From the NCBI RefSeq assembly GCF_028553765.1, contig NZ_CP067134.1:3143001-3207000 (forward strand): a DNA stretch of 64,000 nt, given 5' to 3'. The DNA comes from Paracoccus stylophorae (GTDB lineage Bacteria; Pseudomonadota; Alphaproteobacteria; Rhodobacterales; Rhodobacteraceae). Below, piece after piece: positions 9,089-20,522 of the stretch (its first letter is position 1; every line of letters begins with the position of its first letter). Position numbers and translations under genes: made by a program. The notes under the pieces were generated by a model that was not told the origin of the DNA, did not search any database, and saw nothing but the letters and a program-made list of their open reading frames with translations.

Positions 9089-9881
9089 ACTTGCCGCCCT
9101 GATCCGGTCGCGCGCCGGGGACGAGGCGCCGGAATACGGGCTGATCCTGGGGTCGGGGCTGGGCCATCTGTCGGCGCATGTCGATGGCGTGGCGATCCCC
9201 TATGACGATCTGCCGGGCTTTCCGCATGCAGGCGTCTCCGGCCACGTCCCGCAACTGGTGATCGGCGCGTTCGAGGGGCGTCGCGTGGCGGTGTTCGGCG
9301 GGCGGTCGCATTACTACGAATCCGGGCGCGCGGATGCGATGCGGCTGCCCTTGGAAACGCTGGCGGCGCTTGGCACCGACAGGCTGATCCTGACCAACGC
9401 GGCCGGATCGCTGCGCCCCGACATTCCGCCCGGCGGGCTGATGCTGCTGGACGATCATATCGCCTTCGCCGGCACCAACCCCCTGATCGGCGAAAGAACC
9501 GATGCGCGCTTCGTGCCCATGACCCAGGCCCACGACCCCATGATGCGCGCCGCGCTGAGCGCCGCCGCGCGCGCCGAGGGGATCGAGTTGCCCGAAGGCG
9601 TCTATTGCTGGTTTTCCGGCCCCAGCTTCGAGACTCCGGCCGAAATCCGCGCCGCCCGCACGCTTGGCGCCGACGCGGTCGGCATGTCCACGGTGCCCGA
9701 AATCATTCTTGGCCGCTTCCTTGGCCTGCGCTGTGCCGCCATCTCGGTCATCACCAATATGGGGGCGGGGCTGTCGGACGAATCGATCAGCCACGACCAC
9801 ACCAAGGCGATGGCCCCCATCGGCGCATCCAAGCTTGAGGCGGTGCTGCGCCGCTTTCTGCGCGACAACGCCACGGAATAG
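9072..9881 (+). CDS. Purine nucleoside phosphorylase (trimeric, class II)
   Basis: Cleaves inosine or guanosine with phosphate to free base and ribose 1-phosphate in the cytoplasm. The 269-residue protein has LILGSGLGHLS (phosphate loop), GFPHAGVSGHVPQLVIG, RSHYYESG, ILTNAAGSLRPDIPPG, FSGPSFETPAEIRAAR and VGMSTVPEIILGR, all signatures of the PNP/MTAP class-II family. The base-site Asn region reads SVITNMGAG. It is the fifth gene of the nucleoside operon and overlaps the second permease by 17 bp. This makes import followed by phosphorolysis the clear role of the operon. Confidence 0.93.
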   Translation: MSKSAELAALIRSRAGDEAPEYGLILGSGLGHLSAHVDGVAIPYDDLPGFPHAGVSGHVPQLVIGAFEGRRVAVFGGRSHYYESGRADAMRLPLETLAALGTDRLILTNAAGSLRPDIPPGGLMLLDDHIAFAGTNPLIGERTDARFVPMTQAHDPMMRAALSAAARAEGIELPEGVYCWFSGPSFETPAEIRAARTLGADAVGMSTVPEIILGRFLGLRCAAISVITNMGAGLSDESISHDHTKAMAPIGASKLEAVLRRFLRDNATE

Positions 9882-9888
9882 GCCCCGA

Positions 9889-10941
9889 TCAGCCGGTCAG
9901 CCGCGCCAGTTCGGCCTCGACCCGCGCCGCCGCCGCGTCCAGATCGCGCAGATCGGGCAGCGTGACGACCGCCCGTTCGCGCGCGGCATAGCGCCCGCGA
10001 TGTTTCAGATAGCGGGGATCGTAATGGTCGCGCATCAGCCCCTCGGCCAGCGCGGCCCACGCGCCCTCCCGCGCCTGCGCCCGCCAGCCCGCGATCCGTT
10101 CGGCCGGGTGCAGCGGTGCCAGTGCGGCGATGATCGCGTCCAGACGGGCGGGGTCCGCGACCACGTCGGTATAGTCGCGCGCCGAATATTCCGCGCGCGC
10201 CGTCACCGGAACCTCCAGCCGGATGCGCGGGGCGGCGCAGATCGCCTGCCACATCGCCTTGGGAACGGTGATGTCGCCGATCCGGCTGCTTTCGGCCTCG
10301 ACCACCACCGGACGCGCGGGGTCCAGCCCCTCGATCGCGATGGCAAGACGCGATTCGAACATCCTCTGGCCGGGCTGTCCGCCCGCCATCGCCCCGAAAA
10401 GGCTGCCCCGGTGATTGGCCAGCCCCTCCAGGTCGATCACCTGCGCGCCGCGCGCGGCCAGACGTTGCAGGATCGCGGTCTTGGCGCTGCCGGTATTGCC
10501 GTCCAGCACGATCACCGGCGCGGCGACAGGGCCGTTCTGGACCCGGTCCACGACCAGTCCGCGCCATGTCTTGTAGCCGCCCTCGATCCGCTGCACGCGC
10601 CAGCCGATCTGCGACAGGATCGTCTGGAAGCTGCCCGACCGCTGCCCGCCGCGCCAGCAATAGATCAGCGCCCGCCACCCCCCGCCCCGATCCGACAGCG
10701 GTCCGGCGATGTGGCGCGCGGCGTTGGCGGCGACCAGCGCCCCGCCCAGCTTGCGTGCATCGAAGGGCGACACCTGTTTATAGATCGTGCCGACCTGCGC
10801 CCGCTGTACATCGTCCAGAACCGGAAGATTGATCGCGCCCGGCAGGTGATCTGCGGCATATTCCGACGGCGACCGGACATCTATGATGTCGTCGAACCCC
10901 GCAAGGGCGGGGTCCGCGACGCGGGTCGGGCGGAACGTCAA
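9889..10941 (-). CDS. mnmH: tRNA 2-selenouridine synthase MnmH (SelU)
   Basis: MnmH replaces sulfur by selenium in mnm5s2U34 of tRNAs, using selenophosphate, through a geranylated intermediate. The 350-residue protein has an N-terminal rhodanese domain with IIDVRSPSEYAADHLPGAIN and the active-site loop ALIYCWRGGQRS. A P-loop domain follows with VIVLDGNTGSAKT. Then come the family stretches VVVEAESSRIGDITVP and RDHYDPRYLKH. The start is taken as TTG at 10941 (LTFRPTRV), because homologous proteins begin at this point and the upstream YkuD gene stops 3 bp before. No ATG or GTG is available nearby. Presence of mnmH implies a selenophosphate synthetase elsewhere. Confidence 0.88.
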   Translation of the reverse strand: MTFRPTRVADPALAGFDDIIDVRSPSEYAADHLPGAINLPVLDDVQRAQVGTIYKQVSPFDARKLGGALVAANAARHIAGPLSDRGGGWRALIYCWRGGQRSGSFQTILSQIGWRVQRIEGGYKTWRGLVVDRVQNGPVAAPVIVLDGNTGSAKTAILQRLAARGAQVIDLEGLANHRGSLFGAMAGGQPGQRMFESRLAIAIEGLDPARPVVVEAESSRIGDITVPKAMWQAICAAPRIRLEVPVTARAEYSARDYTDVVADPARLDAIIAALAPLHPAERIAGWRAQAREGAWAALAEGLMRDHYDPRYLKHRGRYAARERAVVTLPDLRDLDAAAARVEAELARLTG

Positions 10942-10943
10942 GA

Positions 10944-11516
10944 TCAGTAGACGTAGACGGGCGTTCCCACCGGAACCTGGTCGAACAGGCTCATCACCGC
11001 CTCGTTGCGCATGCGGATGCAGCCGTTGCTGACCGCGCGCCCGATCGACCCCGGCTCGGTCGTGCCGTGGATGCGGATGGCGGTGTCCTGTCCCTTGTCG
11101 TTGTACAGATACAGCGCGCGCGCCCCCAACGGGTTGGTGGGTCCGCCCGGCATCCCGTCGGCCCATTTGGCATATTGGCCCGGATTGCGCTTGATCATGT
11201 CCTGCGTCGGCGTCCAGCTGGGCCATTCGACCTTGCGGCCGACCTTGGCGCGGCCTTTCCAGACCAGTTCGTTCTTGCCCACCGCGACGCCGTAACGGAT
11301 CGCCCTTCCCGGCGCGACGACGTGGTAGAGGAAAAAGTCCTTGCTGACGACGACGATGCTGCCGACCTCGAAATCGTTGCGGATCGCAACCTCGGTCGGG
11401 GCATAGGGGTCGGTCGCATCGGCGGCGACGCGGGTCACCTGCGCGGCCTGTGCCAGCACCAGCGACGGTGCAAGCGTCAGCGGCAGGGCCAGCGAAATCA
11501 TCTGACGGCGGTTCAT
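10944..11516 (-). CDS. L,D-transpeptidase (YkuD domain), exported
   Basis: Predicted to form 3-3 cross-links in peptidoglycan or to attach proteins to it in the periplasm. The 190-residue product begins MNRRQMISLALPLTLAPSLV, a signal peptide with paired arginines ending near AQA. The YkuD domain follows, with catalytic segments RIHGTTEPGSIGRAVSNGCI and RM: the His and the SNGC Cys are the active site. The ATG at 11516 is preferred to the in-frame ATG at 11552 because the signal peptide starts there. The gene ends 2 bp before the proposed mnmH start, so the two may be co-transcribed. Confidence 0.9.
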   Translation of the reverse strand: MNRRQMISLALPLTLAPSLVLAQAAQVTRVAADATDPYAPTEVAIRNDFEVGSIVVVSKDFFLYHVVAPGRAIRYGVAVGKNELVWKGRAKVGRKVEWPSWTPTQDMIKRNPGQYAKWADGMPGGPTNPLGARALYLYNDKGQDTAIRIHGTTEPGSIGRAVSNGCIRMRNEAVMSLFDQVPVGTPVYVY

Positions 11517-11560
11517 GGTTCGATTGTCCTTAAGCCTGTATGTCTTGTTCATTGGCTGGT

Positions 11561-11590
11561 AAAATACAGGACGGAACCACCCTCTTGCAA
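11561..11590 (-). promoter_or_regulatory. Candidate promoter for the L,D-transpeptidase gene, within a 7-bp inverted repeat
   Basis: Read on the minus strand, TTGCAA (11590-11585) and TATTTT (11566-11561) are 18 bp apart and lie about 45 bp upstream of the likely ATG. The -35 box is embedded in an inverted repeat CCTCTTG-CAACT-CAAGAGG (11581-11599), a possible operator. Sequence match only. Confidence 0.35.
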
Positions 11591-11599
11591 CTCAAGAGG

Positions 11600-11943
11600 T
11601 CGTTTTCGACGCAATTCCGCCTTGACCCAGGGTCCGGCAGGCCACATCTGTTGAACCATGCACAGCGCGCAACCCCGCACGGCAGATTGCTGCCACGGCA
11701 CACAGCCCCGCAAGCCCGCCCGCCGGGCCGCGTTCCTGTGCCGTGCGCGCGGGGATCGTGCCTGCCGCTGTCACGTCGATGCGCGCCCATGGCTGACCCG
11801 CCCGCTGCGCAGCGCCAGACGTCTGCGCCGCGAGGGCGGAATCCTCTATGCCGCCGCGCCGGACACCGCGCCGGCCCGACCGCAGGCGCCGCCTGTCTCT
11901 CTGACCATGCCCGTTGCAAACCGCATGATCAGAGGACAAGGAC
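11600..11943. other. Intergenic stretch before copA; one doubtful small Cys-rich frame
   Basis: About 340 bp without a recognised gene lie between the divergent L,D-transpeptidase and copA genes. A plus-strand frame from 11658 to 11960 could encode 100 residues with six cysteines (for example ADCC and CRCH) and high GC at third positions in its middle part. It has no recognisable family and its end overlaps copA by 17 bp. A copper-sensor (CueR-type) operator was looked for and not convincingly found. The frame may be a decayed gene or chance. Confidence 0.25.
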
Positions 11944-14360
<2,417 letters not shown>

Positions 14361-14364
<4 letters not shown>

Positions 14365-15020
14365 CCGGGCGGCGCGCATTCCTGGCGTCGGCCGCGGCGC
14401 TGGCGCTGGCCGGGGGGCCGGTCTCGGCCCGTCCCCTGCCGCGCATCCTGGCCTTTGGCGACAGCCTGACGGCGGGCTATGGGCTGGCTGCGGGCGAGGG
14501 GCTGGTTCCGGTGCTGTCGGACTGGCTGGCCGAACATGGGCAGCCGGCCCGGATCGTCAATGGCGGCCTGTCGGGCGAGACGACCTATGGCGGGCGGGTG
14601 CGCATCGGCTGGTCGCTGCGCCGGGGCGCCGATGCGGTGATGGTGGAACTGGGCGGCAACGACATGCTGGCCGGCTTTCCGCCCGCCCAGGCCGAGGCCA
14701 ATCTGGACGCGATCCTGACCCGCGCCGGTGCGGGCGGGCGTCCGGTCCTGCTGGTCGGCATCCGCTCGCCCGCCCGCGACCGGGCGACGCAGCAGGAATG
14801 GGCCGCGATCTGGCCGCGTCTGGCGCGGCGTCACGGAACGCTGCTCTGGCCCGATCTTTACGCCCCCATCGCGGCACTTGCGCCCGACCGGCGCGGCGCG
14901 ATGCTGCAAGCCGACGGGCTGCATCCGTCGGCCGCGGGCGTGCGATTGATCGTGCAGGCGTTGGGGCCAAGCGTGCTGGCGCTGATCGCGCGATTGCCGG
15001 CCGCGCGCCGCACGCTCTGA
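14361..15020 (+). CDS. SGNH-hydrolase (TesA-type arylesterase/lysophospholipase), exported
   Basis: A 219-residue GDSL/SGNH esterase acting in the periplasm. After a short signal sequence ([20 protein letters not shown]), block I is [14 protein letters not shown] with the nucleophile Ser, block III is ELGGNDML, and block V is DGLHPSA with the catalytic Asp and His. These match E. coli TesA. The start is GTG at 14361, overlapping the copA stop (GTGA). The RR pair in the leader could permit Tat export, but the leader is short and hydrophobic enough for Sec. The substrate is not predictable. The link to copA looks positional rather than functional. Confidence 0.88.
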
Positions 15021-15038
15021 GCCGGCGCGCACCCGCGA

Positions 15039-16784
15039 TCAGGGCGCGCCGTCCGATCCGCCGCGCAGATCGGGCGCGTCGGTCAGCGCGACCCAGGCAT
15101 CGTATTGCGCCAGGAACACGCGCCCGTTCAGATGCCGGATCAGGTCCGAGCGTTTCAGCCGGTCCATGACCGGCCCCTTCACCTCGGACAGATGCAGCCC
15201 CACGCCCATATCGCGCAGACGCTGATTGACCGCCTCAAGGCTTTCCAGCGCCGAAAAATCGACCTCGTTGACGGCGGAAAACATCAGCACCACGTCACGG
15301 ATCGCGCAGCCCTCGGTCACGCGTTTCTGGATCAGATCCTCAAGGAACCGGGCGTTCACGAAATACAGGCTTTCATCCACCCGCAGCGTCAGCAGGCGGG
15401 GATCGGTGGTGACGCTGTGACGCAGGACGTTGCGGAAATGCTGGCTGCCGGGAACCAGCCCCACCTCGGCCACGTGCGGGCGCGATGTCTTGTAAAGATG
15501 CAGCATGACCGAGATCGCGACGCCGGATGCCACGCCGATCTCGACCCCCAGAAGCAGCGTCAGCAGGATCGTGACGGCAACAGCGACGAAATCGGCGCGC
15601 GAATAGCGCCATGTCTTTCGCAGGATCGAGAAATCCACCAGGCTCAGCACCGCGACGATGATCGTGGCGGCCAGCGTGGCGTTGGGCAGATGGTGGACCA
15701 GCGGCGTCAGCGCGACGGCGGCGACGGCCAGCCCGATGGCAGTGAAGGCGCCCGCCGCCGGGGTCCGCGCGCCCGCATCGAAATTCACCACCGAACGCGC
15801 AAATCCGCCCGTCACCGGATAGCCGCCGGTGAACGCCGCGCCCAGATTGGCCGCGCCCAGCCCGATCAGTTCCTGATCCGGGTCGATCCGCTGGCGCCGT
15901 TTGGCGGCCAGGGTCTGCGCCACCGACACCGATTCCACGAACCCGATCACCGAAATCAGGATCGCCGGCATCAGCAGCGCGCGCAGCAGATCGGGCGAAA
16001 GCCCCGGCATCGTCAACGGCGGCAGGCCCTGCGGTACGCGGCCCACGATCTGGACGCCGCGCGCCTCAAGATCCAGCGCCCAGACCGCCAGCGTGGTCGC
16101 CACCACCGCCGCGACCGGACCGGCCCGCGTCAAAATGTCGGCCAGCAGATCGGGTGTGCCCAGCCTTGCCAGCGTCGCGCGCAGGCGGCGGCGCGCCCAG
16201 AACAGGAACCCGGTCGCGGCCGCGCCGATCAGCAGCGTGATCCCGTTCGTCTGGTCCAGATTGCGCATGATCGACGACACGATCTGCGCCAGATCCTGTC
16301 CGCCGGCCTCGATGCCCAGAAGATGCCTGACCTGACTGGCGGCGATCAGGATGCCCGAGGCGGTGATGAATCCCGCGATCACCGGATGGCTGAGGAAATT
16401 GGCCAGAAACCCCAGACGCAGCACGCCCATCAGGATCAGGAACACGCCCGACAGGAAGGCCAGCGTCAGCGCGGCGACCGCATAGCCCGCCGTCCCTTGC
16501 TGGGCCACCTGCCCCACCGCCGACGCGGTCAGCAGCGACACCACCGCCACCGGGCCGACGGCCAGCGCGCGGCTGGTGCCGAACACCGCATAAAGCAGGA
16601 TCGGCGCGATCGAGGCATAGATCCCCGCCTCGGGCGGCAGCCCCGCCAGCAGCGCATAGGCCAGCGATTGCGGAATCAGCATGATCGTCACGATCACGGC
16701 GGCAAGCAGATCGCTGGACAGCGCGGCCCGGTCGTAACGCCGCCCCCATTCGAGGATCGGGAAATACTGGCGCAATTTCGGCAT
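15039..16784 (-). CDS. SulP-family inorganic anion transporter with C-terminal STAS domain
   Basis: A 581-residue secondary transporter, with ten or more hydrophobic segments and a cytoplasmic STAS domain. The SulP signature occurs near the start as IMLIPQSLAYALLAGLPPEA, followed by GIYASIAPILLYAVFG. The conserved GAANLGAAFTGGYPVTGGFARSVVN-type block lies in the middle. The STAS domain, about residues 440-560, has VLMFSAVNEVDFSALESLEA, with Ser and Asp positions like SpoIIAA. Family members carry sulfate, bicarbonate, or other anions. The gene starts 20 bp after narR on the same strand, so it is probably in one transcript with that regulator, which makes the anion worth testing. Confidence 0.88.
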   Translation of the reverse strand: MPKLRQYFPILEWGRRYDRAALSSDLLAAVIVTIMLIPQSLAYALLAGLPPEAGIYASIAPILLYAVFGTSRALAVGPVAVVSLLTASAVGQVAQQGTAGYAVAALTLAFLSGVFLILMGVLRLGFLANFLSHPVIAGFITASGILIAASQVRHLLGIEAGGQDLAQIVSSIMRNLDQTNGITLLIGAAATGFLFWARRRLRATLARLGTPDLLADILTRAGPVAAVVATTLAVWALDLEARGVQIVGRVPQGLPPLTMPGLSPDLLRALLMPAILISVIGFVESVSVAQTLAAKRRQRIDPDQELIGLGAANLGAAFTGGYPVTGGFARSVVNFDAGARTPAAGAFTAIGLAVAAVALTPLVHHLPNATLAATIIVAVLSLVDFSILRKTWRYSRADFVAVAVTILLTLLLGVEIGVASGVAISVMLHLYKTSRPHVAEVGLVPGSQHFRNVLRHSVTTDPRLLTLRVDESLYFVNARFLEDLIQKRVTEGCAIRDVVLMFSAVNEVDFSALESLEAVNQRLRDMGVGLHLSEVKGPVMDRLKRSDLIRHLNGRVFLAQYDAWVALTDAPDLRGGSDGAP

Positions 16785-16804
16785 CTACCGTCACGTCCCT
16801 TCGC

Positions 16805-17491
16805 TCAGTCGATCTGCGGATCGGGCCGGCAGATCGCCGTCAGCCGCGCCCGATCGGTCAACGTCACCCGCGCGCCGGCGACGTGGACGCCGTCGCGCGA
16901 CAGGCTTTTGAAACAGCGCGACAGGCTTTCGGGCGTCATCCCCAGATAGGACGCGATCAGCCGTTTCTCGTGCGGCAGGGTAAAGCCCGCCGCGCCGCCC
17001 AGTTCATCCGACAGCGCCAGCAGATAGGCCGCCAGCCTTTCGCGGGACGATCGCAGCTTCAGGTTCTTCGTGCGCCGGACCATGCTGCGATAGCCGCGCG
17101 CCAGTTCTTCGGTCACGTCGACGGCGAACTCGACATCGCGGCGAAACGCGGCGCGCATATCGACCGCCGGGATCAGCACGATCCGGCAGGCGCGCAGGGT
17201 GCGCGCCGACATCAGATGATCGCCGTCGCGGATGCAGGCGGCCAGAATGAAGCTGGTGACCGGTTTCAGGATGTCGATCGTGGTCTCTTGCCCGTTCCAT
17301 TCCGCGAACAGCTCGACCCGCCCTTCGACCAGCACATGCAGAAAGCTGGCGCGCATGCCCTGGCTGACCAGGCACAGCTGCGCGGGAAATTCCTGCACAT
17401 AGGCGGCCTGCATCAGCGCGTCGAAGCCGGGCGAGGCCATGTTCCTGAACGGCTTCAGCTTTCTGATCTCGGCGCGGTCGCTGTCGTGCAT
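16805..17491 (-). CDS. narR: CRP/FNR-family regulator, NarR-like
   Basis: A 228-residue regulator with an N-terminal cyclic-nucleotide-binding-like beta barrel (LVEGRVELFAEWNGQETTI), a long dimer helix, and a C-terminal helix-turn-helix LIASYLGMTPESLSRCFKSL. The E-x-x-S-R pattern is the FNR-type reader of TTGAT half-sites. The cysteines are too few and wrongly placed for the FNR [4Fe-4S] cluster. In Paracoccus, NarR is such a cluster-less FNR relative, needed for nitrate reductase expression in response to nitrate or nitrite, and is encoded divergently from narK as here. The symbol rests on family plus context. A ribosome-binding sequence (aaaggcag) precedes the ATG. Confidence 0.8.
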   Translation of the reverse strand: MHDSDRAEIRKLKPFRNMASPGFDALMQAAYVQEFPAQLCLVSQGMRASFLHVLVEGRVELFAEWNGQETTIDILKPVTSFILAACIRDGDHLMSARTLRACRIVLIPAVDMRAAFRRDVEFAVDVTEELARGYRSMVRRTKNLKLRSSRERLAAYLLALSDELGGAAGFTLPHEKRLIASYLGMTPESLSRCFKSLSRDGVHVAGARVTLTDRARLTAICRPDPQID

Positions 17492-17553
17492 CGTGCTGCC
17501 TTTCGAATCGCGTATCGGCGGTCTTACGCTAGCGCGTGACGCGGCCCCGGCAA

Positions 17554-17567
17554 TTGACCTAAATCAA
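17554..17567 (-). promoter_or_regulatory. FNR/NNR-type box upstream of narR
   Basis: TTGAC-CTAA-ATCAA is a full two-half-site FNR-type palindrome centred at 17560.5. If it sat at -41.5, transcription towards narR would start near 17519, about 28 bp before the ATG. Orientation is assigned by proximity; it could also act on narK. Confidence 0.65.
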
Positions 17568-17689
17568 TCCGCCGCGCAACGATTACGCGCCATTCGCCCG
17601 TCAGGTGCGCCGCGCCCACGCGCACACTGCACGCCGCAACGCCGTCACATCTCAAACCGCGCCGCTTTCCGTCATCCGCGCCGATCCAT

Positions 17690-17703
17690 TTGATCGAGGT
17701 CAA
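17690..17703 (+). promoter_or_regulatory. FNR/NNR-type box upstream of narK
   Basis: TTGAT-CGAG-GTCAA is a second full FNR-type palindrome, centred at 17696.5. A centre at -41.5 predicts a narK transcript start near 17738, leaving a 40-bp leader with GGAG before the ATG. This geometry is the classical class II activator position. Confidence 0.7.
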
Positions 17704-17777
17704 TTCCCGGCATCCGCATCCGTGAATCCTCGGCTGTGAACCCGCCGCCCTGTGCGGCACGATACGGAGCATTTGAC

Positions 17778-20495
17778 ATGTCGAGCGACATTTCATCGAC
17801 GACGGCGGAACAGCAACGTGCGCTTTGGCTTAGCACGACGGCATTCACGCTGTGCTTTGCCGTCTGGACGATCTTTTCCATCATCGGCCTTGAAATCAAA
17901 CAGGAACTCGGCCTGTCCGAATTCCAGTACGGCCTGCTGATCGCCACGCCGATCCTGACCGGATCGCTGACCCGGCTAATTTTGGGCGTGTGGACGGAAC
18001 GCTTTGGCGGCCGGCTGGTCTTTCCGGCGCAGATGATCCTGACCGGGGCGGCGACCTGGGCGCTGACCTGGGCCGACAGCTATGCGACGTTCCTGATCGC
18101 GGCGCTTGGCGTCGGACTGGCCGGCGGGTCGTTCATCATCGGCGTCGCCTATGTCTCGAAATGGTTCCCGGCCGAGCGTCAGGGCACCGCGCTTGGCATT
18201 TTCGGCATGGGCAACGTGGGCGCCGCCGTCACCAAGTTCCTGGCCCCCTTCGTGCTGGTCGCATTCGGGTGGGAGGCCGTCGCCCATATCTGGGCCGTGG
18301 TCATCGCCCTGATGGGCGTGGTGTTCTTCCTGGTCGCGCGCGACGATCCCGCGTTTCGCGCCCGGCGCGAGAAAGGCATCGCACCGCCCAGCCTGGCCCA
18401 GCAATTCGCGCCGCTGAAGAAGCTGCAGGTCTGGCGCTTTTCGATCTATTACTTCTTCGTCTTCGGCGGGTTCGTCGCGCTGGCGCTGTGGCTGCCGCAT
18501 TACCTGACCGAGGTTTACGGCGCCGATGTGCGCATGGCGGGGATGGCCGCCGCGGCGTTCAGCCTGTCGGCCAGCATCTTCCGCGCCTATGGCGGCGTGC
18601 TGTCGGATCGCTTCGGCGCGCGGACGGTGATGTACTGGACCTTCGGCTTTTCCGCCGTGCTGCTGTTCATGCTGTCCTATCCGCCGACCGATTACGTCAT
18701 CCGCAGCAAGGACGGCCCCATCACCTTCTCGACCGAGATGGATCTGTGGCCCTTCATCATCACGACCTTCGTGCTGGGCTTCTTCATGAGCCTGGGCAAG
18801 GCCGCGATCTACAAGCATATCCCGGTCTATTATCCCAACCATGTCGGCGCGGTGGGCGGGCTGGTCGGCATGATCGGCGGTCTGGGCGGCTTCATCCTGC
18901 CCATCGCCTTCGGTGCGCTTCTGGACCTGACCGGGGTCTATACCTCGTGCTTCGTGCTGCTGCTGGTGATCGTGGTGGTGTCGATGGGTTGGATGCATTT
19001 CTCGATCCGCGCGATGGAGCGTCAGGCCCAGGGTCCCGCGCTGGACCGGCTGCCCAGCTTCCCCGAACTGGCCGAGATTCACGACCCCGAACGGACGCGG
19101 ATGCCGCGCACGCTTGACGACTGGCGCCCCGAGGACCCGCAGTTCTGGGCCGAAAAGGGCCGCCGGATCGCGCGCCGCAACCTGTGGATCTCGATCCCCG
19201 CGCTGCTTCTGGCGTTCGCGGTCTGGATGGTGTGGTCGGTCGTCGTCGCGCGGCTGCCCGCGATCGGGTTCGAGTTCACGACCGGCCAGCTGTTCTGGCT
19301 GGCGGCGCTGCCCGGCCTGTCGGGGGCGACGCTGCGAATCTTCTACAGCTTCATGGTGCCGATCTTCGGCGGACGGCTGTGGACGACGCTGTCCACCGCC
19401 TCGCTGCTGCTGCCCGCGCTTGGCATCGGCTATGCCGTCCAGAACCCGGACACCCCTTATCTGATCTTCCTGACGCTGGCGCTGCTGTGCGGTTTCGGCG
19501 GCGGCAACTTTGCCTCGTCGATGGCCAATATCGCCTTCTTCTTCCCCAAGGCGGAAAAGGGCAACGCGCTGGCGCTGAACGCGGGTCTGGGCAATCTGGG
19601 CGTGTCGGTCATGCAGTTCCTGGTGCCGGTGGTCATTACCGCCGGCGTGTTCGGCGCGATGGGCGGTGCGCCGCAGCAACTGTCCGAGGGCGGGCAGCTG
19701 TGGATGCAGAACGCGGGCTTCGTCTGGGTGCCCTTCATCGTCCTTGCCACGGCGGCCGCGTGGCTGGGGATGCACGACATCGCCGATGCGCGCGCCAGCT
19801 TCCGCGAGCAGGCGATCATCTTCACGCGCAAGCATAACTGGCTGATGTGCATCCTCTATACCGGCACGTTCGGCAGCTTCATCGGCTTTTCGGCCGGGTT
19901 CCCGCTGCTGACCAAGCTGGCCTTCCCCGAGGTGAACGCCCTGAACTTCGTCTTCCTGGGGCCGCTGGTCGGCGCGCTCAGCCGGGCGGGCACGGGATGG
20001 GTCAGCGACCGGTTCGGCGGCGGACGGGTCACGTTCTGGACCTTTGCGGGGATGATCGTCGTGACCTTCGGCGTCATCTCGGCGCTTGGCGCGGGCAGCT
20101 TCATCGCCTTCTTCGTGGCCTTCATGGCGCTGTTCTTCCTGACCGGCGTCGGTAACGCATCCACGTTCCAGATGATCCCGATCATCATGAGCCGCGAGGT
20201 GCCGCGCCTGATGCCCGAACTGCAGGGTGCCGAACTGCGCCGGCAGGCGGATCGCGAAAGCGCGGCGATCATCGCCTTCACCTCGGCCATCGCGGCCTAT
20301 GGCGCCTTCTTCATCCCCAAGGCCTATGGCACCTCGATCGCGATGATGGGCAGCCCGGTGGGCGCGCTGTGGGCGTTCCTGGTCTTCTACGCGATCTGCA
20401 TGGGGCTGACCTGGGCCTATTACACCCGTCGCGGCGGATTGCTGCACGATATCGAGCGTGGACAGTCCCCCATGCCCGAGGCGCAGACCGCCTGA
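17778..20495 (+). CDS. narK: Fused NarK1-NarK2 nitrate/nitrite transporter
   Basis: A 905-residue inner-membrane protein made of two complete MFS nitrate/nitrite porter domains. The first half (to about residue 440) resembles the proton-linked NarK1 type. The second half starts near WISIPALLLAFAVWMVWSVV and resembles the nitrate/nitrite antiporter NarK2. Nitrate-signature blocks are LAGGSFIIGVAYVSKWFP in half one and GFGGGNFASSMANIAFFFP in half two. Substrate-contacting arginines occur in SLTRLILGVW and ATLRIFYSF. This fusion is known from Paracoccus. The start at 17778 is chosen over an ATG-less extension because GGAG lies 8 bp upstream. Divergent narR and two FNR boxes suggest anaerobic, nitrate-responsive control. 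No narGHJI follows. Confidence 0.93.
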   Translation: MSSDISSTTAEQQRALWLSTTAFTLCFAVWTIFSIIGLEIKQELGLSEFQYGLLIATPILTGSLTRLILGVWTERFGGRLVFPAQMILTGAATWALTWADSYATFLIAALGVGLAGGSFIIGVAYVSKWFPAERQGTALGIFGMGNVGAAVTKFLAPFVLVAFGWEAVAHIWAVVIALMGVVFFLVARDDPAFRARREKGIAPPSLAQQFAPLKKLQVWRFSIYYFFVFGGFVALALWLPHYLTEVYGADVRMAGMAAAAFSLSASIFRAYGGVLSDRFGARTVMYWTFGFSAVLLFMLSYPPTDYVIRSKDGPITFSTEMDLWPFIITTFVLGFFMSLGKAAIYKHIPVYYPNHVGAVGGLVGMIGGLGGFILPIAFGALLDLTGVYTSCFVLLLVIVVVSMGWMHFSIRAMERQAQGPALDRLPSFPELAEIHDPERTRMPRTLDDWRPEDPQFWAEKGRRIARRNLWISIPALLLAFAVWMVWSVVVARLPAIGFEFTTGQLFWLAALPGLSGATLRIFYSFMVPIFGGRLWTTLSTASLLLPALGIGYAVQNPDTPYLIFLTLALLCGFGGGNFASSMANIAFFFPKAEKGNALALNAGLGNLGVSVMQFLVPVVITAGVFGAMGGAPQQLSEGGQLWMQNAGFVWVPFIVLATAAAWLGMHDIADARASFREQAIIFTRKHNWLMCILYTGTFGSFIGFSAGFPLLTKLAFPEVNALNFVFLGPLVGALSRAGTGWVSDRFGGGRVTFWTFAGMIVVTFGVISALGAGSFIAFFVAFMALFFLTGVGNASTFQMIPIIMSREVPRLMPELQGAELRRQADRESAAIIAFTSAIAAYGAFFIPKAYGTSIAMMGSPVGALWAFLVFYAICMGLTWAYYTRRGGLLHDIERGQSPMPEAQTA

Positions 20496-20522
20496 CAGCG
20501 CGGCGACAGCAGGATGAGCCGA

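Noticed and set aside
11620..11650. CueR-like dyad upstream of copA (around TTGACCCAGGGTCCGG)
   Set aside because: Half-sites do not match the CueR/MerR spacing or consensus well enough.
17976..20447. An 823-codon minus-strand open frame opposite narK
   Set aside because: Same type of shadow; the plus-strand product has complete MFS motifs and regulatory sites.
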